DNA of 64,000 bases, taken from Brucella gallinifaecis. Lineage in GTDB: Bacteria > Pseudomonadota > Alphaproteobacteria > Rhizobiales > Rhizobiaceae. Positions 38,135 to 46,977 of this stretch are shown here, one piece after another. Location: contig NZ_ML636803.1 in the NCBI RefSeq assembly GCF_006476605.1, forward strand, positions 124,001 to 188,000, given 5' to 3'. The position numbers and the translations under genes were made by a program. The notes under the pieces were generated by a model. That model searched no databases. It had not been told where the DNA came from and saw nothing but the letters and a program-made list of their open reading frames with translations. Position 1 is the first letter of the stretch. Each line of letters starts with the position of its first letter.

Positions 38135-38205
38135 GGACCCCGTCGCAGGCTGCGGTACCCGGAAACTTCTGCCGAAGGGCGGACACCTAAGGTTTCAAGG
38201 GGTCT
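38135..38205 (-). ncRNA. Candidate structured leader RNA upstream of purL
   Basis: On the - strand a closing stem (38199-38205 with 38135-38141, AGACCCC/GGGGTCC) encloses two hairpins: GAAAC/GTTTC (38192-38196 with 38162-38166, holding an inner GCC-CTTC-GGC) and CGCA/TGCG (38144-38154). This gives a three-way-junction shape ending ten bases before the purL ATG. The 3' strand of the closing stem is the only G-rich stretch near the start codon. I do not recognise a known riboswitch; folding was judged by eye. Confidence 0.35.
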
Positions 38206-38387
38206 CTTTAACCTAACTCTTTTGTAAGCGCGACAGGAAAATGCCGATTTCCCGGCTCAAATGCAGCCTTCATAGCCTACTTGTCCATTTTCCAGCAATT
38301 GTCGCAAAGTTATGAAGCCGTTTTCGATATGGTTGCGAACTGTTGGAGAGCAAAAAAAACAATGCATATGCGGGAGCATATGTCAGC

Positions 38388-38801
38388 CTATCCGCAGTCT
38401 TTCTGGCCGGATGCCCAGCGGTTGATATCTGCACTGATACGGCTGCTTTGCGCCTGATGCATCATCGGGCCAAAAGCCTCGATCCGTGCCGGATTGCCTT
38501 CGGCCTGCACTACAAGCAATGGGCGTCCCGCAAGATTGCGGGCTGGTACCACCAACATGCGCGGACGTCCGGTAAACGAGTTTAATTCTGGTGCAAATGC
38601 ATAGCCACGGAAGTCTTTGTCTCTGGATTTAAACCAGCATTTATTGGCACCCAGAGCAATGCGTTCCATGGTTGCGAGTGCTGCTTTGCTGACATTGGTG
38701 GACGCAGGGCTGGGTGAGGGCTTTGGTGCGCAAGCTGCAATCATTGCAAGCGCGGACAGTGCTGCAAGCGCAATGGTCTTGTTCTTCAAGGAAGACTCCA
38801 T
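38388..38801 (-). CDS. Putative lipoprotein of unknown function
   Basis: A 137-residue protein. The N-terminus MESSLKNKTIALAALSALAM ends in IAAC, a lipobox-like cleavage site with Cys near residue 24, followed by a Pro/Ser-rich linker. The mature domain has two further Cys (NKCWFKS and the C-terminal KDCG) and a central FRGYAFAPELNSFTGRPRMLVV segment. I do not recognise the family; it looks like a small conserved outer-membrane or periplasmic lipoprotein. It lies between purL and a GST gene. The ATG at 38801 was preferred over an upstream start that lacks a signal-like N-terminus. Confidence 0.75.
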   Translation of the reverse strand: MESSLKNKTIALAALSALAMIAACAPKPSPSPASTNVSKAALATMERIALGANKCWFKSRDKDFRGYAFAPELNSFTGRPRMLVVPARNLAGRPLLVVQAEGNPARIEAFGPMMHQAQSSRISADINRWASGQKDCG

Positions 38802-38877
38802 AAAAACATTTTCAGCAATTTCGTTATTGATATTGCTGAAAACGTATAGAAACAAAGAGTTAAAGTGAGCAGGTAAC

Positions 38878-39525
38878 TCAGGCAAGCTGAGGCATGAATG
38901 ATTTTAATCCATCACCCATCTCATTCCAGACAAGCTCAAATATGGGATCTTGCTTTGCTTTCACTGCATATATGTCGAATTTTGGGTAGGCATCCAGCAA
39001 ATCTGGTTTTCCGGCCAGTTTTTTGAGAGGCTCCATCAGAAAACGCACTGGAAGCAGCCATGCATCTGCAAGGGTTGGCGCATTTGTGAGCGCAAAATCA
39101 TCATTGGTCAGCCGGGATTCCACGACGCTCAAGCCAGTATGCAGCTTGGTAAAAAGTCGATTTATGGAAGCCTCGTCTTTTTCCGGTTGGCTTAGCAGGA
39201 TAAAAAGTTTCATTGCCGGACCGAGAACATCAAGCTCTGTCACGCGCGCCAGAAGGCGGATCAGCGCACGTTCACGCGGGGTTCCGGGAAGGACGGGAGT
39301 CTCAGGGTAATGGTCCTCCAGATATTCTGCGATAACTGCTGCTTCAAACAGTGTTTCGCCGGATCCGGTGATCAGAACAGGGACGCGCTTGAGTGGTGTC
39401 ACATTGCCAAAATCCGCCGGAAATGGATAGGGCATGTTGATTGGTTTGAACGGAAGCTCCTTGAGATAAAGAACGCCACGCACAAATGCGGAATAAGGGG
39501 AGAGTGGGCGTGAATATAATTGCAT
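38878..39525 (-). CDS. Glutathione S-transferase family protein
   Basis: A 215-residue GST. The N-terminal thioredoxin-fold domain (LYSRPLSPYSAFVRGVLYLKELPF, a Ser-type active site near residue 9, and KRVPVLITGSGETLFEAAVIAEYLED with the cis-Pro and GSH-binding E/A residues) precedes a helical C-terminal domain. It may conjugate or reduce electrophiles with glutathione; substrate unknown. It is transcribed with the purine genes but behind the purQ terminator. Confidence 0.9.
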   Translation of the reverse strand: MQLYSRPLSPYSAFVRGVLYLKELPFKPINMPYPFPADFGNVTPLKRVPVLITGSGETLFEAAVIAEYLEDHYPETPVLPGTPRERALIRLLARVTELDVLGPAMKLFILLSQPEKDEASINRLFTKLHTGLSVVESRLTNDDFALTNAPTLADAWLLPVRFLMEPLKKLAGKPDLLDAYPKFDIYAVKAKQDPIFELVWNEMGDGLKSFMPQLA

Positions 39526-39647
39526 CGATAATTTCCCCGATTCGGTTGCCGCAGGAAGTATGCAATGCCCAAGCTGCCATGAATTTGCATAACGCGCCAG
39601 TCGATTGCGCAGGTGCTATCAATTAAGATAGCCACAGCAAGCACAAA

Positions 39648-39682
39648 AAAACGGCCTTCGTTTTGAGACGAGGGCCGTTTCA
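39648..39682 (-). terminator. Rho-independent terminator after purQ
   Basis: AAACGGCCCTCG and CGAAGGCCGTTT on the - strand form a 12-bp stem with one internal mismatch, followed by a T7 run. It ends the purC-purS-purQ unit. Confidence 0.9.
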
Positions 39683-39703
39683 TCAGTTCAAAGGGTGGCT
39701 TTT

Positions 39704-40375
39704 TTAAGCGGCAATTCCCAATGCGCCTGCAAAGAGTGCACGGCCATCATCGCCGCCATGTGCCGCTTCAATGAGATTTTCAGGATGTGGCATCATGCCC
39801 AGCACATTGCCACGGGCATTGACGATACCGGCAATATCATTGATTGAACCATTCGGGTTGGTGCCTTGCGCATAACGGAAAACGACCTGACCTTCACCTT
39901 CGATACGCTTCAATGTTTCAGCATCGGCAAAATAATTGCCATCATGATGCGCAACCGGGCAGCGAATAATCTGCCCCGGTTGATAATTGCGTGTGAATGA
40001 AGTGTTGGCATTGCTGACTTCGAGCTTTACTTCACGACAGACAAATTTCAGCGATGTATTGCGCATCAGCGCACCCGGCAACATACCTGCTTCAACAAGA
40101 ATCTGGAAGCCGTTGCAGACACCGATAACCATCACACCCTTGTCGGCCTTCTCTCGAATGGCCTGCATGATTGGCATACGTGCTGCAATTGCGCCGCAGC
40201 GCAGATAATCACCATAGGAAAATCCACCGGGAACCAGAATCAGATCCACATCATCAGGGATGGATGTATCTGTCTGCCAGACGGTGACGGGAGCCTGACC
40301 GGAAATCTTGGTGACGGCCGCAATCATGTCGCGGTCGCGGTTGAGGCCCGGAAGAAGAACGACTGCTGCTTTCAT
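39704..40375 (-). CDS. purQ: Phosphoribosylformylglycinamidine synthase subunit PurQ
   Basis: A 223-residue class I glutamine amidotransferase. It contains [17 protein letters not shown], the nucleophile elbow [19 protein letters not shown] with the catalytic Cys, and GMMPHPEN with the His and Glu of the triad. It provides ammonia to PurL. It lies 88 bases after purS in the order purC-purS-purQ. Confidence 0.97.
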   Translation of the reverse strand: MKAAVVLLPGLNRDRDMIAAVTKISGQAPVTVWQTDTSIPDDVDLILVPGGFSYGDYLRCGAIAARMPIMQAIREKADKGVMVIGVCNGFQILVEAGMLPGALMRNTSLKFVCREVKLEVSNANTSFTRNYQPGQIIRCPVAHHDGNYFADAETLKRIEGEGQVVFRYAQGTNPNGSINDIAGIVNARGNVLGMMPHPENLIEAAHGGDDGRALFAGALGIAA

Positions 40376-40463
40376 GGCGTTTATGTCTCTTTGAATCTGA
40401 GGGCTTCAGCACTGCGGTTAAGCGGGCTGAAAGCGCACAAAAATACCTGCTGAGCGCAGTGTG

Positions 40464-40706
40464 TCAGGCGATGACGATTGCGTAGTCTTCAATAACTGTG
40501 TTGGCGAGCAGCTTCTCGCACATGGCTTTGATTTCGGCTTCAGCTTTTGCCTTGTCGCTGCCTTCGATTTCAATATCGAAAACCTTGCCCTGGCGCACAG
40601 AATTGACGCCTTGGAAATTCAAGCTGCCGAGAGCGCCGACAATAGCCTTGCCCTGTGGGTCGAGAACGCCGTTTTTCAGTGTAACGGTGACGCGTGCCTT
40701 GATCAC
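40464..40706 (-). CDS. purS: Phosphoribosylformylglycinamidine synthase subunit PurS
   Basis: An 80-residue protein with the PurS pattern: KARVTVTLKNGVLDPQGKAI at the start, then LNFQGVNSVRQGKVFDIEI. PurS is the small bridging subunit that lets PurQ dock on PurL in organisms with the short PurL. AGGAAC lies upstream of the ATG at 40706. A terminator-like hairpin lies between it and purC. Confidence 0.96.
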   Translation of the reverse strand: MIKARVTVTLKNGVLDPQGKAIVGALGSLNFQGVNSVRQGKVFDIEIEGSDKAKAEAEIKAMCEKLLANTVIEDYAIVIA

Positions 40707-40737
40707 TGAGTAGTTCCTGCTGATTTATTTAGCTGAA

Positions 40738-40772
40738 TGAAAACAGCCCGGTAACTTTCGTTCCGGGCTGTG
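40738..40772 (-). terminator. Terminator or attenuator between purC and purS
   Basis: ACAGCCCGG and CCGGGCTGT form a 9-bp stem with an 11-base loop, followed on the - strand by TTTTC. It could end most purC transcripts or act as an attenuator before purS-purQ. Confidence 0.8.
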
Positions 40773-40778
40773 CGGATT

Positions 40779-41543
40779 TTACTTCACAAGTGTCGGACCG
40801 GAAGGGCGGGAAGTTTCGTTCTCGTTCATGATACCGAGGCGACGAGCCACTTCCTGATAAGCCTCAACAAGTCCGCCCATATCGCGGCGGAAACGGTCCT
40901 TGTCGAGCTTGTCATTGGTGTTGATATCCCAAAGACGCGCTGAGTCCGGCGAAATTTCATCGGCAACGACGATACGCATCATATCGCCTTCAAACAGGCG
41001 TCCGCATTCCATCTTGAAATCGACAAGCTGGATGCCGATGCCGAGGAACAGGCCTGTAAGGAAGTCGTTGACACGAATGGCGAGAGCCATGATGTCGTCA
41101 ATTTCCGCCGGGCTTGCCCAGCCAAAAGCAGTGATGTGCTCTTCTGTGACCATTGGGTCATCAAGAGCGTCTGCCTTGTAGTAAAACTCGATGATCGAGC
41201 GTGGCAGGACAGTGCCTTCTTCGAGGCCGAGGCGCTTGGACAGTGATCCCGCTGCCACGTTGCGCACAACGACTTCAAGCGGAATGATTTCCACTTCCTT
41301 GATCAGCTGCTCACGCATATTGAGGCGGCGGATGAAGTGCGTTGGAATGCCGATACGGTTGAGCTGTGTGAAAATGTGTTCAGAAATGCGGTTGTTCAAC
41401 ACGCCTTTTCCGTCAACAACTTCATGCTTCTTCGCGTTGAACGCGGTTGCGTCATCTTTGAAGAACTGGACAAGAGTACCGGGTTCAGGGCCTTCATAAA
41501 GAATCTTGGCCTTGCCCTCGTAAATACGGCGGCGACGGTTCAT
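40779..41543 (-). CDS. purC: Phosphoribosylaminoimidazole-succinocarboxamide synthase (SAICAR synthetase)
   Basis: A 254-residue PurC. It has [30 protein letters not shown] (nucleotide loop), [15 protein letters not shown] (CAIR site), [10 protein letters not shown] and the [12 protein letters not shown] motif. It ligates aspartate to CAIR. It is the first gene of the purC-purS-purQ run and is divergent from the zeta-subunit gene, a pairing seen in many alphaproteobacteria. Confidence 0.97.
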   Translation of the reverse strand: MNRRRRIYEGKAKILYEGPEPGTLVQFFKDDATAFNAKKHEVVDGKGVLNNRISEHIFTQLNRIGIPTHFIRRLNMREQLIKEVEIIPLEVVVRNVAAGSLSKRLGLEEGTVLPRSIIEFYYKADALDDPMVTEEHITAFGWASPAEIDDIMALAIRVNDFLTGLFLGIGIQLVDFKMECGRLFEGDMMRIVVADEISPDSARLWDINTNDKLDKDRFRRDMGGLVEAYQEVARRLGIMNENETSRPSGPTLVK

Positions 41544-41787
41544 GGCTTTTCTCGGATTTCCAAAAATGTGATGATCGGCAATTGCCGCTATTCTCGCGGG
41601 CTACCTATAGCAATTGTGGTCTTTTAACAATCCTGCTTTATGCCCGTTCCCCCGTTTTAAGCGTTTTGGAGCCATATAAACCAAGAAAGTTATGTTTGGC
41701 TCTTGTATAATCTTGCTCTCCTTGCCAGCTTTAGGCAAGAGAATGGATGATGATCTCACATAAGATAACAGCTTGGGAGTTGTAAGA

Positions 41788-42111
41788 ATGGCCACTGGCA
41801 TGGATGATCGCCGCAATGCTTTTGAAAACAAGTTCGCACATGATGCTGAACTTCGCTTTAAGGCAGAGGCACGCCGCAACAAGATTCTTGGTCTCTGGGC
41901 TGCGGAGCTTCTGGGCAAGCACGATGCAGATGCAGAAGCCTATGCACGTGAAGTTGTTGCTGCCGATTTTGAAGAAGCAGGTGACGAAGATGTCTTCCGC
42001 AAGCTGCGTGCAGATTTTGACGCAGCCAATGTGAGCGTTACAGACGAGACCATTCGCGAAAAGATGTTCGCTTTCCTGGAGGAAGCAGTTCAGCAGGTCC
42101 AGAAAGACTAA
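41788..42111 (+). CDS. ATPase inhibitor subunit zeta (DUF1476)
   Basis: A 107-residue alpha-helical protein (MATGMDDRRNAFENKFAHDAELRFKAEARRNK-type start, shown in part) of PF07345. In Paracoccus the zeta subunit binds and inhibits the F1Fo-ATPase in the hydrolysis direction through its N-terminal helix. In some other alphaproteobacteria inhibition is weak, so the role here is inferred. The ATG at 41788 is preferred because the family starts at MATGMDDR. Divergent to purC; terminator downstream. Confidence 0.9.
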   Translation: MATGMDDRRNAFENKFAHDAELRFKAEARRNKILGLWAAELLGKHDADAEAYAREVVAADFEEAGDEDVFRKLRADFDAANVSVTDETIREKMFAFLEEAVQQVQKD

Positions 42112-42118
42112 CGGACGA

Positions 42119-42158
42119 CGAAAGGGCGGAATGCAAAATGCATTTCCGCCCTTCATTT
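42119..42158 (+). terminator. Terminator after the zeta-subunit gene
   Basis: AAAGGGCGGAAATGCA-type arms (AAAGGGCGGAATGCA and TGCATTTCCGCCCTT) pair in a long stem, followed by CATTTTG. Confidence 0.85.
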
Positions 42159-42178
42159 TGAAATTCAGGGGAATATGC

Positions 42179-42940
42179 ATGTCTTTGTCTTCGCGTCTTC
42201 GTGCCGGCGAAACTGTGCTCTCGGCTTGGTCGTCGCTGCCGGAAGCGCTCACTATTGAAGTTCTGGCGCATAGCGCTTTTGATGCTGTAACACTTGATAT
42301 GCAGCATGGCGGACATGATGAGCAGAGTGTGCTTCGTGGTCTTGGACTGATAGTGAATGCGGGCAAGCCGCCGGCGGTGCGCATTCCTGTAGGCCGTTTT
42401 GATATGGCCAGCCGTGCACTTGATTTTGGTGCCCAGGCTGTCATCGCTCCAATGATCAATTCGGTGGAAGATGCGCGTAAATTTGCAGCTTCAATGAAAT
42501 ATCCGCCGATTGGTGAACGCTCATGGGGCGTGTTCCGTGCCAATGCTGATTACGGCACGCCGGGTTCCAATGATTATCTGGTCACAGCCAATCAGGATAC
42601 GCTTGCCTTTGCAATGATTGAAACCCGTGATGCTTACGATGCGCTTGATGAGATTCTCGGCGTCCGTGGCATTGATGGCGTTTTTGTTGGTCCGGCTGAT
42701 TTCTCGATTGCCTGGAGCAATGGCCGTGAGGCTAACCCGGACTCAGATTCCATCATCGAGCCGATAAGCACAATCGCTCGTAAGGCTGCTGCGGCAGGTA
42801 AATTCGCAGGCATTTATTCGCCGTCAGCAGAATTTGCCCGACGCTATATCCCGCTGGGCTTCCAGTTTGTAACCCTTGCAAATGATGGCGGCTATTTGCG
42901 CCTTGGCGCGAAAATGCTGGTGGATGCTGTCCGCGCATAA
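42179..42940 (+). CDS. HpcH/HpaI aldolase family protein
   Basis: A 253-residue class II pyruvate aldolase-like protein. The segments AFDAVTLDMQHGGHD, VIAPMINSVEDARKF and GIDGVFVGPADFSIAWS carry the family's His/Glu/Asp metal and catalytic residues. Such enzymes split 4-hydroxy-2-oxo acids (HpaI, RhmA, GarL types) into pyruvate and an aldehyde. The true substrate is unknown. The ATG at 42179 has AGGGGAAT upstream. Monocistronic, bracketed by two terminators. Confidence 0.9.
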   Translation: MSLSSRLRAGETVLSAWSSLPEALTIEVLAHSAFDAVTLDMQHGGHDEQSVLRGLGLIVNAGKPPAVRIPVGRFDMASRALDFGAQAVIAPMINSVEDARKFAASMKYPPIGERSWGVFRANADYGTPGSNDYLVTANQDTLAFAMIETRDAYDALDEILGVRGIDGVFVGPADFSIAWSNGREANPDSDSIIEPISTIARKAAAAGKFAGIYSPSAEFARRYIPLGFQFVTLANDGGYLRLGAKMLVDAVRA

Positions 42941-42943
42941 AAG

Positions 42944-42973
42944 AAAAGCGGCAGATATTTCATCTGCCGCTTA
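42944..42973. terminator. Terminator after the aldolase gene
   Basis: AAGCGGCAGA and TCTGCCGCTT form a perfect 10-bp stem with a 7-base loop. Weak T-run on the + strand, TTTTC on the - strand; it may serve both convergent genes. Confidence 0.75.
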
Positions 42974-43022
42974 TCAAGCTGGTTTAAATCCATTTGATCA
43001 CAAAATAGAATAAGATATTGAT

Positions 43023-43589
43023 TTAATGTGACTTTGGCGGCTGAAGATTGCTCATGAATTCAGCGAAAACCATAGAGCCTTCCGGCCATGGTCCATGGCC
43101 TGATTCCGAATTGATATGGCCTGCATCACCCGCATCAATCAACAAGGCGCCCCAGTCCTTCACAATCTCTTCTGCGGCTTCAAAACTTGAGAAGGGATCA
43201 TTGCGACTGACAACTGCAATGGTTGGAAATGGCAGACGCTCACGTGGATAGGGGCCAAATGTCATCAGATGTTTGGGGCGGATTTTTTCATTCGCTACAT
43301 CGGGAGGTGCAACAAAAAATGCACCAGCCACTTTATGCTGGATTTGTGGAATGGCATGAACTGCCGTTGCAACGCCAAGCGAATGAGCAACAAGAACAAT
43401 AGGCTTTGTCGCTTCATTTGCGGCTTTAACCAATTGCGCTACCCAGTCTTCCTTGACTGGTTTTGACCATTCGGCTTGCTCAACGCGCCGCGCTGTCGAG
43501 AGTTTGTTCTCCCAGCGGCTTTGCCAGTGATCAGGGCCGGAATTGGTGTAGCCGGGAATGATGAGGATATCGGAATCTTTAACTTTCAT
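43023..43589 (-). CDS. RBBP9/YdeN family alpha/beta hydrolase
   Basis: A 188-residue small serine hydrolase. ILIIPGYTNSGPDHWQSRWE is the family's N-terminal motif; the nucleophile Ser is in VAHSLGV; the Asp is in SRNDPFS; the His is in DAGHINSESGHGPWPEG. The same fold and motifs occur in human RBBP9 and Bacillus YdeN. Physiological substrate unknown. Single gene, convergent with the aldolase gene. Confidence 0.92.
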   Translation of the reverse strand: MKVKDSDILIIPGYTNSGPDHWQSRWENKLSTARRVEQAEWSKPVKEDWVAQLVKAANEATKPIVLVAHSLGVATAVHAIPQIQHKVAGAFFVAPPDVANEKIRPKHLMTFGPYPRERLPFPTIAVVSRNDPFSSFEAAEEIVKDWGALLIDAGDAGHINSESGHGPWPEGSMVFAEFMSNLQPPKSH

Positions 43590-43772
43590 GATCCCTATTT
43601 AGAGTTGTTTCAATGCATCTTCAAGCAGAGCTATAGAGTTGGCACAGAGCCAGAGTCAGGAACCCGGATGACGCAAATGATGAACAGCTTGTTCGCAGAT
43701 CGCTATCTTGTGAAACACTCTCGAAATTGTGATCTTTAGGCGGAAGATAACACCAAAGAGGATTTTGCGAAC

Positions 43773-44729
43773 ATGGCCATCAGCAGAAGAACGATACTCG
43801 GAACTGCGGGTGCTACCGTTATGAGCAATATTCTTTCCGCACGTGCTGAAATGCCGTCGAAGGAGAATGAAATGACTGAAACAGTAAATAAAGTGGCGGA
43901 TCAGGCCGCAGCCCAAAATGCTCCTTTGCCTTTTGCAATGACGACCCCGGTTCGGGTGGCGCGTATTGGTTTGAAGGCGCGTGATGCAGAATCTCTGGCT
44001 GAATATTACCGTGATGTGGTTGGCTTGCGTGAAATGACACGCCGTGGCGCTTCGATTGTGCTGGGCGCTGGCGATCGTGAGCTGATGGAGATCGAGCAGT
44101 TTTCCGCAGCGAAAGCAGATGATCCGCGCAGTGCCGGTCTTTATCACACTGCGTTTTTACTGCCGACACGTGGCGATCTGGCTCGCTGGTCACGCCGTGC
44201 CATCGACAAGCAATTGCCTGTTGCCGGTGCGTCTGATCATAATGTCAGTGAAGCGATCTATCTGACTGATCCTGAAGGCAATGGCATCGAAATCTATGCC
44301 GACCGTCCATATAAGACATGGCAGTGGAATGGTGATCGCGTTGTCATGGGCACGGAAGCGCTTGATGTGAAAAATCTTCTCGACGTTATTGATCACGAAG
44401 GTGGTGAATGGACCGGAGCACCGCAGAATACGGTTGTTGGCCATGTTCACTTGCGTGTTGGCAATGCGAAAGATGCGGAATCTTTCTGGAATAATGAACT
44501 GGGTTTCAACACTGTGCAGAACTATGGCGACAAGGCCGTGTTTTTGTCGACGGGTGGTTATCACCACCATATCGGTGCGAACGCCTGGCAGAGTTCAGGT
44601 GCGGGCTTGCGTGACAAGGATCGTACAGGTCTTGCATGGGTTGAAATGGAAGATACGCGCGGCGGCAATGATCACGTCTTTGAAGATCCATGGGGCAATG
44701 TGATCAACACAATCAAAAAGAGCGCCTAA
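43773..44729 (+). CDS. VOC family (catechol-2,3-dioxygenase-like) protein with possible Tat leader
   Basis: Up to 318 residues. Two vicinal-oxygen-chelate modules (about 60-170 and 215-315) contain ARIGLKARDAESLAEYYRDVVGL, LYHTAFLLP, DPEGNGIEIYADRP and VVGHVHLRVGNAKDAESFW, close to the CatE/YfiE type. The first 25 residues, including SRRTILG and ending SARA, look like a twin-arginine signal. A second in-frame ATG (43872) has a near-perfect AGGAG six bases upstream and gives a 285-residue cytosolic form. Which start is used is unsettled; both may be. Reaction unknown. Confidence 0.88.
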   Translation: MAISRRTILGTAGATVMSNILSARAEMPSKENEMTETVNKVADQAAAQNAPLPFAMTTPVRVARIGLKARDAESLAEYYRDVVGLREMTRRGASIVLGAGDRELMEIEQFSAAKADDPRSAGLYHTAFLLPTRGDLARWSRRAIDKQLPVAGASDHNVSEAIYLTDPEGNGIEIYADRPYKTWQWNGDRVVMGTEALDVKNLLDVIDHEGGEWTGAPQNTVVGHVHLRVGNAKDAESFWNNELGFNTVQNYGDKAVFLSTGGYHHHIGANAWQSSGAGLRDKDRTGLAWVEMEDTRGGNDHVFEDPWGNVINTIKKSA

Positions 44730-44739
44730 CTCAAGGTAC

Positions 44740-44777
44740 TAAAAAGCCCCATGCTTACAAGAGCATGGGGCTTTTTT
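44740..44777. terminator. Bidirectional terminator between the VOC gene and purB
   Basis: AAAAAGCCCCATGCT and AGCATGGGGCTTTTTT pair around a short loop, with T/A runs on both sides. Serves two convergent genes. Confidence 0.92.
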
Positions 44778-44803
44778 CGGATTCAATTTATGAAGGCTAA
44801 TGT

Positions 44804-46105
44804 TTAGCCGAAAACGCGCTTGAAAATCGTATCAACATGTTTGGTATGATAGCCGAGATCGAATTTTTCGCGGATCTGCTCTTCAGAAAGCGCTGCACGT
44901 ACTTCTTGGTCAGCAAGCAGTTCTTCAAGGAAGTCTGCACCCTGTTCCCAGACCTTCATGGCATTGCGCTGTACGAGACGGTAGGAATCTTCACGCGAAA
45001 CACCAGCCTGTGTGAGAGCAAGCAGAACACGCTGTGAATGCACAAGGCCGCGGAACTTGTTCATGTTTTTGAGCATGTTTTCCGGGTAGATCACCAGCTT
45101 TTCGACAACACCAGCCAGACGGTTTAACGCAAAGTCGAGCGTGATGGTGGTATCGGGGCCAATCGCACGCTCAACGCTTGAATGCGAAATATCGCGTTCA
45201 TGCCACAGGGCAACGTTCTCCATAGCTGGTACAACCGACATGCGCACCAGACGGGCGAGGCCGGTCAGGTTTTCAGTCAGAACAGGATTACGCTTGTGCG
45301 GCATCGCTGACGAACCTTTCTGGCCGGGCGCGAAGAACTCTTCTGCTTCCAGAACTTCGGTGCGCTGCATGTGGCGGATTTCGATGGCAACATTTTCAAT
45401 CGACGAAGCAATAACGCCAAGAGTTGCAAAGAACATGGCGTGACGGTCGCGCGGAATCACCTGCGTGGAAACCGGCTCGGCTGAAAGACCAAGCTTTTCG
45501 CATACATATTCTTCAACCCGTGGGTCGATATTGGCAAATGTGCCAACCGCGCCAGATACGGCACCGGTCGCGATTTCTGCACGGGCTGCCACAAGACGTG
45601 CGCGGTTGCGCGACATTTCGGCATAAAAACGCGCGAATGTCAGACCCATTGTGGTCGGTTCGGCATGAATGCCATGGCTACGGCCAATACGAACACTATC
45701 CTTATGTTCGAAAGCACGTTTTTTAAGGGCAGCAAGCACGCGGTCCATATCTGCAAGCAGCAGATCAGCTGCACGTACAAGCTGAACGTTCAAAGTTGTA
45801 TCAAGCACGTCCGATGAGGTCATGCCCTGATGCACGAAACGGCTGTCAGGCCCGATAAATTCGGCCAGATGTGTGAGAAATGCGATGACATCATGCTTGG
45901 TGACGGCTTCGATTTCGTCGATGCGTGCAACGTCGAACTTTGCGACATTACCTTTTTCCCAGATGGTCTTTGCAGCTTCCTTGGGGATTACGCCGAGTTC
46001 GGCAAGCGCCTCACATGCATAGGCCTCAATTTCAAACCAGATACGGAACTTGGTTTCGGGAGACCAGATAGCAACCATTTCTGGTCGGGAATAGCGCGGG
46101 ATCAT
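44804..46105 (-). CDS. purB: Adenylosuccinate lyase
   Basis: A 433-residue fumarase-superfamily lyase. It has FVHQGMTSSDVLDTTLNVQ with the catalytic His region and the signature GSSAMPHKRNP with the mobile-loop Ser. It splits SAICAR and adenylosuccinate, linking it to the nearby purC/S/Q/L genes, though it is not in their operon. The ATG at 46105 has AGGAT eight bases upstream and gives MIPRYSRPEM; longer in-frame starts give a non-conserved leader. Confidence 0.97.
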   Translation of the reverse strand: MIPRYSRPEMVAIWSPETKFRIWFEIEAYACEALAELGVIPKEAAKTIWEKGNVAKFDVARIDEIEAVTKHDVIAFLTHLAEFIGPDSRFVHQGMTSSDVLDTTLNVQLVRAADLLLADMDRVLAALKKRAFEHKDSVRIGRSHGIHAEPTTMGLTFARFYAEMSRNRARLVAARAEIATGAVSGAVGTFANIDPRVEEYVCEKLGLSAEPVSTQVIPRDRHAMFFATLGVIASSIENVAIEIRHMQRTEVLEAEEFFAPGQKGSSAMPHKRNPVLTENLTGLARLVRMSVVPAMENVALWHERDISHSSVERAIGPDTTITLDFALNRLAGVVEKLVIYPENMLKNMNKFRGLVHSQRVLLALTQAGVSREDSYRLVQRNAMKVWEQGADFLEELLADQEVRAALSEEQIREKFDLGYHTKHVDTIFKRVFG

Positions 46106-46222
46106 GGGCATATCCTGTTTTGGCGGCCCGTCTGCCGGGCTGCAGGTCTTGGGTAAAGGGAGTGCTGGGTGTTTAGCAGAGCCGGAGGCTCCGCTCAACG
46201 CACATAACCCCGGAAAAATCTA

Positions 46223-46894
46223 TTATCGTGCTGCTTTTGCGGCTTCGCGAATGGCTTTGATGTTAGCGGCATAGCTCTCGACCGAATTGCCTTTGTAAAC
46301 GGCAGAACCTGCAACGAGAATATTGGCGCCCGCAGCAACAACCAGACCGGCGGTGTCCGGCGTGATGCCGCCATCGACTTCGATGTCAATCGGGCGATCG
46401 CCAATCATCTCGCGAACGCGTTTAATCTTGTCCAGCATCGGAGCGATGAATTTTTGGCCGCCAAAGCCCGGATTGACGGTCATGACCAGCACAAGATCAA
46501 CATCGTCGATGACGTTGGTCAGAGCTTCGACAGGTGTTGCCGGATTGAGCGCCAGACCGGATTTTTTGCCCAATGCGCGTATGCTCTGGAGCGAACGATG
46601 CGTATGTGCACCTGCTTCGGCATGGACTGTGATCAGATCACAGCCTGCATCGGCAAAGGCTTCAAGGTAAGGATCGCATGGCGCAATCATCAGATGCGTA
46701 TCAAAGAACGCCTTGGTGCGCGGACGGATTGCTTTGACGACCTGTGGACCAAATGTGATATTTGGTACGAAATGGCCATCCATAACATCGATATGAATCC
46801 AGTCTGCACCGGCTTCAAGCACAGCATCGACTTCTTCACCCAGACGCGCAAAGTCTGCGGACAGAATGGATGGGGCGATTGCGATAGGACGCAT
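46223..46894 (-). CDS. rpe: Ribulose-phosphate 3-epimerase
   Basis: A 223-residue TIM barrel. It contains [35 protein letters not shown] with the metal-binding His/Asp residues, [13 protein letters not shown] and [11 protein letters not shown]. It interconverts ribulose-5-P and xylulose-5-P. AAGGGAGACAACC lies upstream of the ATG. It lies between purB and lpxXL on the same strand. Confidence 0.97.
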   Translation of the reverse strand: MRPIAIAPSILSADFARLGEEVDAVLEAGADWIHIDVMDGHFVPNITFGPQVVKAIRPRTKAFFDTHLMIAPCDPYLEAFADAGCDLITVHAEAGAHTHRSLQSIRALGKKSGLALNPATPVEALTNVIDDVDLVLVMTVNPGFGGQKFIAPMLDKIKRVREMIGDRPIDIEVDGGITPDTAGLVVAAGANILVAGSAVYKGNSVESYAANIKAIREAAKAAR

Positions 46895-46977
46895 GGTTGT
46901 CTCCCTTGCAAGATGCTTGTCACATCATATGATAAAATGCGCTCGGCCAGTTTTTTACCGAATGCAGATATTGAATC

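Noticed and set aside
38135-38205. ZTP or PRPP riboswitch before purL
   Set aside because: The characteristic conserved loops of these classes are not visible; retained only as an unclassified structured leader candidate.
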